This document shows positions 1 through 7,202 of a stretch of DNA of 64,000 nt, one piece after another. The position numbers and the translations under genes are program-made. This DNA comes from JACVRW01 sp963733885. GTDB taxonomy: Bacteria > Actinomycetota > Thermoleophilia > Solirubrobacterales > Thermoleophilaceae. The notes under the pieces are model-generated. The model saw only the letters and a program-made list of their open reading frames with translations. It searched no databases and was not told the DNA's origin. The DNA lies in contig CAVTES010000008.1 of NCBI GenBank assembly GCA_963733885.1, positions 248,001 through 312,000 of the forward strand, read 5' to 3'. Each line of letters starts with the position of its first letter. The first letter of the stretch is position 1.

Positions 1-51
1 AGCCGGCGGCGACCTGGTGATCGGTCGCCGACACCAACCATGGGAGAAACC

Positions 52-810
52 ATGACCACCGACGCCACCGCTGTTTCCAATGCCCGCGAGCCCGAACTGC
101 TCGGCCAGACCGTCGTCCTGGTCGGCGGCAGCGCCGGCATCGGCCTCGAAACCGCCCGCCGCGTACGCAGTGAGGGCGCCGACGTCATCCTCACCGGCCG
201 GAATCCCGCACGGCTCAAGCAAGCAGCACTCGACGTCGACGCGCGAAGCACCGCCGCCTTCGACGCCAACGACCTGCCAGCGCTGAAGCAGTTCTTCGAC
301 GGCCTGCCCGACCCGATCGACCACGTGCTGGTCACGGCCGGCGGCCCCCACTACGCACCCCTGCTCGAGATGGACTCAGCCGACGTGCGCGACGCGCTCA
401 GCGACCACGCCGTGCTGGGGCTCGAGGTCGCGCGCAACGCCCGCGGCAAGATGAGGCCCGGCGGCACGCTGCTGCTGATGGGCGGCACCGGCGGCCGGAA
501 GATCAGTCGCGACCTCGGGATCGTCTCCGCCGCGACCGCCGTGCTGCCTCCGTTCACGGCGGCGCTCGCGCTCGCGCTCGCCCCGATTCGCGTCAACCTC
601 ATCGCCGCCGGCTTCGTCGACACCCCCCTGTCGGCATCGCTGCTCGGCGACGGACTCGACGCCAGGCGAGACGAGCTGCGCACCACCCTCCCGATCGGGC
701 GCGTCGTCGGACCGGCCGACGTCGCCGCGCTCGCCATACACCTCATGACCAACACCGCCCTCACCGGCGCGACATACGACATCGACGGAGGCCAGCAATT
801 CGTCGCCTAA
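52..810 (+). CDS. Atypical short-chain dehydrogenase/reductase (SDR) lacking the usual Tyr/Lys pair
   Basis: Rossmann-fold SDR of 252 residues. The nucleotide-binding motif GGSAGIG is at about residues 25-31, a TAGG segment that replaces the NAG motif is near residue 95, and the C-terminal LIAAGFVDTPLSAS and GATYDIDGG motifs are typical of the family. Where YxxxK is expected (about residues 155-162) the sequence reads IVSAATAVL, so Tyr and Lys appear to be Val and Thr. Either this is the catalytically divergent SDR subfamily or it is not a classical oxidoreductase. I chose the ATG at 52 rather than the one at 40, because GGGAGA at 42-47 is a good ribosome binding site for 52 and would lie inside the longer gene. 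It stands alone and converges on the gene ending at 1029. Substrate is unknown. Confidence 0.85.
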   Translation: MTTDATAVSNAREPELLGQTVVLVGGSAGIGLETARRVRSEGADVILTGRNPARLKQAALDVDARSTAAFDANDLPALKQFFDGLPDPIDHVLVTAGGPHYAPLLEMDSADVRDALSDHAVLGLEVARNARGKMRPGGTLLLMGGTGGRKISRDLGIVSAATAVLPPFTAALALALAPIRVNLIAAGFVDTPLSASLLGDGLDARRDELRTTLPIGRVVGPADVAALAIHLMTNTALTGATYDIDGGQQFVA

Positions 811-1028
811 CCACTGGACCCGCCGCATCCACACTACCTCCCGCTACTCGCGCATAGCGACAAGTGGGCTTCAGCGGCTTCTGTAGGCCCGGTCGGCGCG
901 CCGGCTGAGCGACTGATGGCAGCGGCCGCGGCTTGCCGACGCGCCGGGTCGGCGCTCGCAACGGGGGTCGACCGCGGCCGGCGGACCCGGCTCGAGGCGA
1001 GCTCGCGCGAAAGCGGCCGACGCTCCGA

Positions 1029-1589
1029 TCAGGCTGCCCGCGCCGGTCGCTCGAGCTCGGCGCTCCCACGGGCGACCTCCGCCCCGTCGACGAGCACGAT
1101 CGCGTGCCCGTTTTCGAGCTCGGCGACGGCCGCCTCGACGGCGTCGCGGGCGAGCGCGGCCCGCTGCAAGATCCGGCGGGCGCCGCGTAGGCCCGTGACC
1201 CGGGTGCGCTCGGCGTCGTCGCGCCAACCGACGATCACGACTCGGTCGCTGTCGGCGAAGGAGCCCTGGCGCTGTCGGTCGGGATCGCCGGCGAAGCTGC
1301 CGGCGCCCTGACGGCGCAGCAGCACACGGCCCGCGAAGGTCCCGACGGGGTCGTCCGGGCCGACCGGTCCGGCGAACCCGCCTACCGTCTCTCGGCGGAC
1401 GTCGCGCAGCGGGCTGCCGACCAGCAACCGGAACCCGTCGGCCGGGACACCGCCGGCGCGAAGCGACTCGATCGCCCGGCGAGCGGCCGCCTCGGAGGAA
1501 TGTGCGTAGTGGAGCGTTGTCATCGAAGTTCCCTTCAGTGGTTGGTCCTCCTGCGTCGCGGTGGTGGTGTCCAGCTTTGTGGTGCTCAT
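1029..1589 (-). CDS. FAGDPD-motif protein, copy A (unknown function)
   Basis: Soluble protein of 186 residues with a central stretch rich in G[TS]FAG repeats, including GSFAGDPDRQRQGSF, and a C-terminal alpha/beta segment ending in ELENGHAIVLVDG. I do not recognise a named domain. It is a paralogue of the gene at 10121-10651: both share the N-terminal pattern M.TL(H/Y)xAxxS, the FAGDPD(R/K)QR(Q/R)GxFxD motif and a C-terminal GH.(I/V)VLV strand. The start at 1589 has a strong AAAGGAG site. The ATG at 1523 also has GAAGGGAA upstream and matches the start of the paralogue, so a 164-residue product is equally possible. It is the last gene of a probable three-gene operon (2457 to 1029). A general stress or envelope role is only a guess from its neighbours. 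Confidence 0.75.
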   Translation of the reverse strand: MSTTKLDTTTATQEDQPLKGTSMTTLHYAHSSEAAARRAIESLRAGGVPADGFRLLVGSPLRDVRRETVGGFAGPVGPDDPVGTFAGRVLLRRQGAGSFAGDPDRQRQGSFADSDRVVIVGWRDDAERTRVTGLRGARRILQRAALARDAVEAAVAELENGHAIVLVDGAEVARGSAELERPARAA

Positions 1590-1635
1590 GGTGTCTCCTT
1601 TGGGTGCTTGGGTTGGGCGTGGGAAGGTCGCCTTC

Positions 1636-2304
1636 TCAGTCGCGCTGCCCGCCGAACAGGTCGAGCAGCAGCAGGAAGACGTTGAAGATGTCGAGGAAGA
1701 TGCTGGCCGCGATCACGACCGCGCTGTCGGCGCCTTGGCGGAGCCGGTTGAAGTCGTAGATCGTGAACGCGCCGAAGATGCCGAGCCCGGCGACGGCGTA
1801 GATGGCGTTGCCGCCCGGGATCGACACGAAGATCCCGACGACCCCGAACACGATCAGGCCGAGCAGCGCCCAGAAGAGCGTGCGCCCCCACGAAGAGAGG
1901 TCTCGGCGGGTGGCGTAGCCGTACGCGCCGAGTGCGGCGACGAAGGCCGCGGTGGCACCGGCCGCCTGCCACAGTGCCGACGGATCGGCGCCGGCGTAGT
2001 CGGCGATGACCGGGGCGACCGCAAGGCCGAGCAGGAGGCCCATCCCGAACAACAGGCCGGTCGCGAGCTGCTCACGGCCTCGCGCCGAGGCGATGTTCAG
2101 CCCGATGATCGCTGCGAACGCGGGGATGAACAGCAGCAGCCCGGTCCCGCCCCTCAGGTCGCGGCCGAGGTAGGCGCCGAGCGCCGCGAACCCGACCGCT
2201 ACGGCCACGTAGCCCATCACCTGGCCGAACAGCTGCCGAGCATCGCGCTCGATCGCTCCGCCGGCGAAGGCCGGGTCGTTGTAGGTGGTCTCGTATGTGC
2301 TCAT
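1636..2304 (-). CDS. Bax inhibitor-1/YccA family membrane protein
   Basis: Integral membrane protein of 222 residues with about seven hydrophobic segments, starting after a short N-terminal tail of the type MSTYETTYNDPAF. The final segment, with IYDFNRLRQG followed by SIFLDIFNVFLLLL, is the conserved BI-1/YccA C-terminal signature (aspartates in the last helices). Family members act as pH-sensitive cation leak channels or stress modulators in the cytoplasmic membrane; the exact role here is unknown. A GGAG site lies seven bases before the ATG. It sits 27 bp downstream of the 41-residue membrane protein and 46 bp upstream of the FAGDPD protein, all on the minus strand. Confidence 0.9.
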   Translation of the reverse strand: MSTYETTYNDPAFAGGAIERDARQLFGQVMGYVAVAVGFAALGAYLGRDLRGGTGLLLFIPAFAAIIGLNIASARGREQLATGLLFGMGLLLGLAVAPVIADYAGADPSALWQAAGATAAFVAALGAYGYATRRDLSSWGRTLFWALLGLIVFGVVGIFVSIPGGNAIYAVAGLGIFGAFTIYDFNRLRQGADSAVVIAASIFLDIFNVFLLLLDLFGGQRD

Positions 2305-2331
2305 GGTGTGACTCCAAACTGTCGATTCGCG

Positions 2332-2457
2332 TCAGACCCACGGGTATGGAGCGAGAGCCAGGACGATCACGACGACCCACAGCACCACCATCCAGACCGG
2401 GTTGAGGCGCCTTCCGCCGTCGCCGTTGCCTTGCGCGGCTCCCTGTGTGTCGGACAT
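2332..2457 (-). CDS. Small single-span membrane protein (41 aa)
   Basis: An open frame of 41 residues starting at ATG 2457 with an excellent AAAGGAGATC ribosome binding site at 2461-2470. The N-terminal half is polar and Gly-rich (MSDTQGAAQGNGDGG), followed by a positively charged RR and one hydrophobic helix of about 17 residues with three tryptophans across the region. That pattern predicts a tail-anchored or single-pass membrane peptide. It is the first gene of the operon leading into the BI-1 protein and is divergent from the LAL gene at 2625. I do not recognise a family. The start signal, operon position and clean hydrophobic design make it likely real. Confidence 0.65.
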   Translation of the reverse strand: MSDTQGAAQGNGDGGRRLNPVWMVVLWVVVIVLALAPYPWV

Positions 2458-2534
2458 TTGGATCTCCTTTCAGACCTAGCGAGCGTTGGTGATTGCGCGG
2501 TCAAGGATGCGCTCCTCGCGCGCGCGTCGCGCCC

Positions 2535-2578
2535 GTGAAAGACACTGGTCTGGCGCGCGCGTGAAACACACTGGTCTG
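2535..2578. promoter_or_regulatory. Tandem direct repeat in the divergent promoter region, candidate operator
   Basis: GTGAAAGACACTGGTCTG (2535-2552) recurs as GTGAAACACACTGGTCTG (2561-2578), 17 of 18 bases identical at a 26-bp period. Each copy is preceded by a GC-rich GCGC run. The pair lies in the 167-bp gap between the divergent operon starting at 2457 and the LAL regulator at 2625. Direct repeats in such a position are plausible sites for autoregulation by the LuxR-type domain. Binding is inferred. Confidence 0.4.
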
Positions 2579-2624
2579 CTTTGGCCCCCGGCCCCGGGGG
2601 TGGCAGTTAGGGTGGGAAGCGGCC

Positions 2625-5381
2625 ATGGCGACTCCCAATCCCGGGCCCGGGCTCCTCGGCCGGCAGAGCGAGCGTTCGGCGCTCGATCTGCTGGTGAACA
2701 CCGTCCACGCAGGCGAGAGCCAGACGCTGATGCTCCGAGGCGACGCCGGCGTCGGCAAGTCGGCGCTGCTTCACTACCTGGTCGAGCGGGCGGCGGACTG
2801 CCGGCTACTTCATGCGGTCGGCGTCGAGGCCGAGATGGAGCTTGCGTACGCAGGACTGCACCAGCTGTGTGTGCCGCTGTTCGACCGGCTCGAGCCGCTG
2901 CCTGCGCCGCAACGTGACGCGCTGACCACGGCGTTCGGCCTGCGGGCAGGCGAGGCACCGGATCGTTTCCTGGTCAGCCTGGCGGTGCTGAGTCTGTTGG
3001 CCGAAGCAGCCGAGGATCGGCCGGTGATCTGCGTGGTGGACGATGCGCAGTGGCTTGACCGGGCCTCGGCGCAGGTACTCGCATTTGTCGCACGCAGGCT
3101 GCTCGCCGAGTCGGTCGCGCTGGTGTTCGCGTCCAGGCAGACCGGCCAGGACAACGTCTTGAGCGGTCTGCCGGAGCTCGTGGTCGAAGGCCTCGCTTAC
3201 GACGACGCGCGAGTGTTGCTGGAGTCGGTGATCGCAGGCCCGTTGGACGATCGCATCCGGGACCGCATCATTGCCGAGACGGCCGGCAATCCGCTGGCGC
3301 TGCTCGAGTTGCCGCGCGGCCGCAACCCAGCCGAGCTGGCGGGCGGCTTTGGGCTCTCCGACCCCCCTCCCCTGTCTGCCCGCATCGAGCAGGCCTTCGC
3401 TCGCCGGGTGGAGCGAATGCCCGCGGGCACGCAGCAAGTCCTGCTGATCGCGGCGGCCGAGCCGATCGGCGATCCCGCGCTCCTGTTCGAGGCCGCCGAG
3501 CGCATGGAGCTGAATGGTCATGAGGCGTTGGCCGACGCCGAGGACTTGATCACGGTCGACGACCGCGTGCGCTTCCGCCATCCGCTCGTCCGCTCCGCCG
3601 TCTACGGGCTTGCCTCGGCGGCTGAGCGTCGGCGGGCGCATGCCGCGCTTGCAGAGTCCCTCTCGCCGGGCGACGACGAGGATCGGCGCGCATGGCATCG
3701 CGCCCACGCCGCCGCCGGGCCCGACGAGACCGTCGCAGTGGATCTGGAAGCCTCGTCTAGCCGCGCGCAGGCTCGCGGCGGCCTTGCAGCGGCAGCGGCG
3801 TTTCTCGAGCGCGCCGTGGCGCTGACGCCGGATCCCGAGCGGCGCGCACAGCGTGCGCTCGCGGCGGCGCGCGCGGCTCATGCTGCCGGAGCAGCGGATG
3901 CCGCATCGGCGCTTGTGTCGGCTGCGCGAAGCGGGCCGCTGGACGAGCTGGAGGACGCCGAGGGTCAACTGCTCGAGGCGCAGATCGCCTTCAGCTCGCG
4001 GCGGAGCGGCGACGCGGCCTCACTGTTCGCCGCCGCGGCCGGGCGGCTTGCGCCGCTCGACGCCGGGATGTCCCGCGCCGCGCATCTCGAGGCGATCTGG
4101 GCGGCATGCTTCGCCATGCACCTCGCCAGTCCGAGCGGGCCGCTCGAGGTCGCCGTGACGGCCCGCGCCTGCCCGCCGGCGACCGGCACTCCGAGCCCCT
4201 ACGACCTGATGCTCGACGGGCTGGCCACGCGCTTCGTCGACGGCTTCCCGGCCGGCGCGCCGACGCTGCAGCGCGCGCTGCGCGAGTTCAGCCGCACCGA
4301 GACGGAGGGTCTCGCTGATCTGGCGATGGCGTGGGTCTGGCTCGCGGTCGAGCTGTGGGACGCCGACGCATGGTTCGAGCTCGGCACGCGGCAGCTGCAG
4401 GCCGCCCGTGACGCAGGCGCGCTCACGGTGCTTCCGCTCGCGCTCCACACGATCGCGGAATGGCATTCGCGTGCCGGCGACCTTGCTGTCGCCGGCACGC
4501 TGCTCGCCGAAGCCGACTCGATCATTGCGGCCACTGGCGACGCCCCGATGAGCCACGCGCGTCTCCGTCTGTCCGCGCTTCAGGGGAGCGACGCCGAGAC
4601 GCTGATCACCTCGAGCATCCGCGACGGGACCGAGCGCGGCGAGGGCGTGCTGGTCCGGCACGCCGAGGATGCGGCGGCGACGCTGTACGCCGGCCTGGGC
4701 CGCTACGACGAGGCACTGGCCTCGGCGCAGCGAGAGGTCGAGCACAACCCCCACGCTTTCTATCTGACCGCGTTGCCGGAGCTGGTGGAGGCGGCGGTTC
4801 GCTGCGACAAACCCGACGAGGCCCGCCGGGCGGTCGACGCGCTCTGCGAGCAGACGCAGGCGAGCGGCACGGCCTGGGCGCGCGGCGTCGAGGCGCGCTC
4901 GCGTGCCCTCGTCAGCGAGGGTGACGACGCCGACGCGCTCTACCGGGAGGCGATCTCGCTGATGGGCGAGACCCGCTTGGGCGTCGAGTCCGCGCGCACC
5001 CAGCTGCTCTACGGCGAATGGCTGCGCCGCCAAAACCGTCGCGTCGATGCTCGCGAGCAGCTGCGAGCAGCCCACGAGGCCTTCGCGGCAATGGGAGCGG
5101 AGCCGTTCAGGGAGCGGGCCGAGCGCGAGCTGAAGGCCACCGGCGAGACGGTGCGCAAACGCAGCATCGAGACGCGGGACGAGTTGACCCCACAGGAGGC
5201 CCAGATCGCCCGCCTGGCGGCCGAGCGGCTCACGAACGCTGAGATCGGCGCCCAGCTGTTCCTCAGCCCGCGCACGGTCGAGTGGCACCTGCGCAAGGTG
5301 TTCCTAAAGCTCGGCATCAGCTCCCGCAGACAGCTCCGCTCGGCCCTGCCGGAAGGCCGCGCCGCGGCAGTTCCCGTCTAG
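2625..5381 (+). CDS. LAL-type LuxR regulator with AAA ATPase domain (LAL1)
   Basis: Large transcription factor of 918 residues. An N-terminal AAA/NACHT-like ATPase has Walker A GDAGVGKS at residues 39-46 and Walker B VVDD at about 137-140. A long helical TPR-like middle region follows, and the last about 65 residues are a LuxR/GerE helix-turn-helix with the diagnostic LTPQEAQIARLAAERLTN and RTVEWHLRKVFLKLGI segments. The start at 2625 follows GTGGGAAG. It is divergent from the BI-1/FAGDPD operon across a gap carrying a tandem repeat. It is a close paralogue of the LAL at 7203-9968, with Walker A at the same residue number. LALs respond to ligands such as maltotriose or unknown signals; the ligand here cannot be told. 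Confidence 0.93.
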   Translation: MATPNPGPGLLGRQSERSALDLLVNTVHAGESQTLMLRGDAGVGKSALLHYLVERAADCRLLHAVGVEAEMELAYAGLHQLCVPLFDRLEPLPAPQRDALTTAFGLRAGEAPDRFLVSLAVLSLLAEAAEDRPVICVVDDAQWLDRASAQVLAFVARRLLAESVALVFASRQTGQDNVLSGLPELVVEGLAYDDARVLLESVIAGPLDDRIRDRIIAETAGNPLALLELPRGRNPAELAGGFGLSDPPPLSARIEQAFARRVERMPAGTQQVLLIAAAEPIGDPALLFEAAERMELNGHEALADAEDLITVDDRVRFRHPLVRSAVYGLASAAERRRAHAALAESLSPGDDEDRRAWHRAHAAAGPDETVAVDLEASSSRAQARGGLAAAAAFLERAVALTPDPERRAQRALAAARAAHAAGAADAASALVSAARSGPLDELEDAEGQLLEAQIAFSSRRSGDAASLFAAAAGRLAPLDAGMSRAAHLEAIWAACFAMHLASPSGPLEVAVTARACPPATGTPSPYDLMLDGLATRFVDGFPAGAPTLQRALREFSRTETEGLADLAMAWVWLAVELWDADAWFELGTRQLQAARDAGALTVLPLALHTIAEWHSRAGDLAVAGTLLAEADSIIAATGDAPMSHARLRLSALQGSDAETLITSSIRDGTERGEGVLVRHAEDAAATLYAGLGRYDEALASAQREVEHNPHAFYLTALPELVEAAVRCDKPDEARRAVDALCEQTQASGTAWARGVEARSRALVSEGDDADALYREAISLMGETRLGVESARTQLLYGEWLRRQNRRVDAREQLRAAHEAFAAMGAEPFRERAERELKATGETVRKRSIETRDELTPQEAQIARLAAERLTNAEIGAQLFLSPRTVEWHLRKVFLKLGISSRRQLRSALPEGRAAAVPV

Positions 5382-5579
5382 GACACGGGTTGCAACCTCT
5401 CAAACGTCCAAGCACTTGGCGCCGCCGGGTTTCGTCCGGGAGCGAGCGCAGGCCCACGACGATGAAGACGCTCGCTTGCCGCGGCAATGGGAGAGTCCTG
5501 GGGCTCGCGAGCAGCGGCGCGCGCTTCACCGGGGAGTGGTAACTGACACGCGGTCTCGCACCGGGGACACCACGATTTC
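5382..5579. other. Intergenic stretch without a recognisable gene
   Basis: Nearly 200 bases after the LAL1 stop. CCCGT and ACGGG flank the stop codon (about 5375-5391) and could form a weak hairpin. I see no supported coding frame; the open frames here have no ribosome binding site or family pattern. Confidence 0.4.
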
Positions 5580-5790
5580 AGAAGGCGGGGATGTGGGCGG
5601 CGGCGCCGGTCAGGGCGTCCAGCAGCGGCTGCACGGAGGGCCGGATGCGGTGCTTGGCCGGCCGTCGGCGCGGCGGCGGCGCGATCGGTTGCACGGCGCG
5701 GGCGAGGTCGAAGAGGTGCGCGCTCGGCGTCGTCGAGCCGAAGCGCCCGGGCGACGCTGTCGGAGGCGCCAGCCAGGTCGCCGGCCCGGC
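5580..5790 (-). pseudogene. Frameshifted fragment of an XRE/MmyB-like regulator
   Basis: Reading the minus strand, one frame gives a segment ending SVARALRLDDAERA (about 5764-5717). The next frame continues as AHLFDLAR and then PSVQPLLDALTG before a stop at 5578-5580. Joined, these match the linker between the helix-turn-helix and the MmyB-like ligand-binding domain in actinobacterial XRE regulators (VARALRLDDAERAHLFDLA). The frame change is near 5720. The helix-turn-helix before it and the ligand-binding domain after it are missing, so this is a remnant of about 70 codons. Identification rests on the conserved linker; confidence is moderate. Confidence 0.6.
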
Positions 5791-5869
5791 AGGCCCGGCC
5801 CGGGATGCGGAGTCGACATGGCACGCCGACCGTAGGGACGCGCCAGCCGCTTGGCAACGCGGGCCGCGT

Positions 5870-6787
5870 TCATTGAGCGGGTCGCGCATGCGCGAGCGGC
5901 GCGACGCCCGTCCGCCGCACCCGGGCCAGGATGCGATCGCCCAGGCTGACGAGCACGACACCGGCGATCACGACAAGGCCGCCGAGCAGTTCGCCGACGA
6001 GCGGCACCTCGCCCAGCCAGACGAACCCGATCAGGACGGCGAACGCCGGCACGAGGTACAGCAGCGAGGTCGAGGTCGCCATCGGCAGGTTCGCCACCGC
6101 GTATCCCCACAGCACGAACCCCAGCGCGGAGGGCAGCAGGGCGAGGTAGAGCGCCGAGCCCCACGCGGACGCGGGGGCGGCGAGCATGTCGTGCCAGCCC
6201 CACGGCAGGAGCGGCAGCGACATGATGGTGCCGGCCACCATCGTGTAGGTCGCGACCTCGAGGCCTGACCTGTCGCGCAGCAGCGGCTTGATCAGCGGGT
6301 GGTAGATCCCCTGGACGACGGCCGCGCCGACGACGATCAACAGCGCGGAGGTGACGGTCGCTCCCGACCGTGCGAGGGAGACGGCGACCACGCCGCCGAT
6401 GGCGACTACGCTGCCGGCCACCCTCGTGACGGTGAGCTGCTCGCCCAGGAACAGCGTCGCGATCGCGACGCTGACCAGCGGGGCGGCTGCGACGACGATG
6501 CTCGCTGTGGCGGCCGGCACGTGCAGCTCCCCCGCGTTGAGCAGCAGCTGATAGGCGGCCATGCCGAAGAACGCCGCGGCCACGAGGAGCGGCAGGTGCC
6601 GGCGCTCCGGCAGGCGGACGTGCGCCAGGGGGGCGACCGCGAGCAGAGCCAACGACGCGATGGCGAGCCTGACGATCGAAAGGCCGATGACCCCGAGGTC
6701 GGGCGCCGCGACCCGGATCGCCGGGAACGCGCTCGCCCAGAGCACCACCACTCCGAGGCCCGCGATCAGCACCTTGAACTTGCTCAT
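5870..6787 (-). CDS. EamA/DMT-superfamily transporter
   Basis: Protein of 305 residues made of two EamA repeats with about ten transmembrane helices. The first repeat opens with VVVLWASAFPAIRVAAPDLG, typical of drug/metabolite exporters. The second ends around LWGYAVANLPMATSTSLLYL and LGEVPLVGELLGGLVVIAGV. These inner-membrane carriers export amino acids, nucleosides or drugs; the substrate cannot be predicted. The basic C-terminal tail (ILARVRRTGVAPLAHARPAQ) is cytoplasmic. It begins 49 bp downstream of the frameshifted small gene on the same strand and may share its promoter. Confidence 0.92.
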   Translation of the reverse strand: MSKFKVLIAGLGVVVLWASAFPAIRVAAPDLGVIGLSIVRLAIASLALLAVAPLAHVRLPERRHLPLLVAAAFFGMAAYQLLLNAGELHVPAATASIVVAAAPLVSVAIATLFLGEQLTVTRVAGSVVAIGGVVAVSLARSGATVTSALLIVVGAAVVQGIYHPLIKPLLRDRSGLEVATYTMVAGTIMSLPLLPWGWHDMLAAPASAWGSALYLALLPSALGFVLWGYAVANLPMATSTSLLYLVPAFAVLIGFVWLGEVPLVGELLGGLVVIAGVVLVSLGDRILARVRRTGVAPLAHARPAQ

Positions 6788-6835
6788 TGGGCCAACTCGA
6801 TGGCTCTTTGCGGAGCTGCCGATCCGGTCATCGGG

Positions 6836-7080
6836 CTACGCGGCGCGGTGGCTGCCGTCGTCGACTGTGCTGACGTCCCGGTAGGCGAACGGGTGGTGGT
6901 AGGTGTCGAGCGCGCGCGCCGGCTCGGCCGGGATCTCGAAGTGTCACCCTCCCGAACGTCGGTGACGCGGACGACGACCTCGTCCTTGCCGTCGCGCTTC
7001 GCCCAGACGAGTCTCACGTCCAGGCCGTCGTTCAAGCGGTTTGCCAGTTCCTTCCACGTGCTCGTCGACTCTGCGTTCAT
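6836..7080 (-). pseudogene. Small conserved protein gene with a one-base frameshift
   Basis: ATG at 7080 opens a frame reading MNAESTSTWKELANRLNDG and then a beta-rich segment to VTDVREGD. After that the frame turns into an Arg/Ser/Thr-rich nonsense tail. One base earlier or later at about 6941-6945 restores FEIPAEPARALDTYHHPFAY followed by RD and a stop at 6836-6838. Together they form a small protein of the familiar actinobacterial type that ends in EPARALD.(Y/F)HHPFAYR. The break looks like loss of one T in a short T run. It is either a recent pseudogene or a sequencing error. Function is unknown. Confidence 0.7.
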
Positions 7081-7202
7081 CGGATCTGCTCCTTCTGCGT
7101 CTGTGGGAGAAGGAGCGTCGCGCCGGACAGGATTGGTCGCGTCCGTCGGATGCCCTGGTCCACCCCCACCAGCGCTCTGTCGTTGGGCGACGCGTCGTCG
7201 GC

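Noticed and set aside
8..39. Start of the SDR gene further upstream or at 40
   Set aside because: The ATG at 40 overlaps the ribosome binding site that serves the ATG at 52.
1561..2538. 325-codon plus-strand frame over the BI-1 gene
   Set aside because: Highly charged low-complexity translation opposite a clear membrane-protein gene; a shadow frame.
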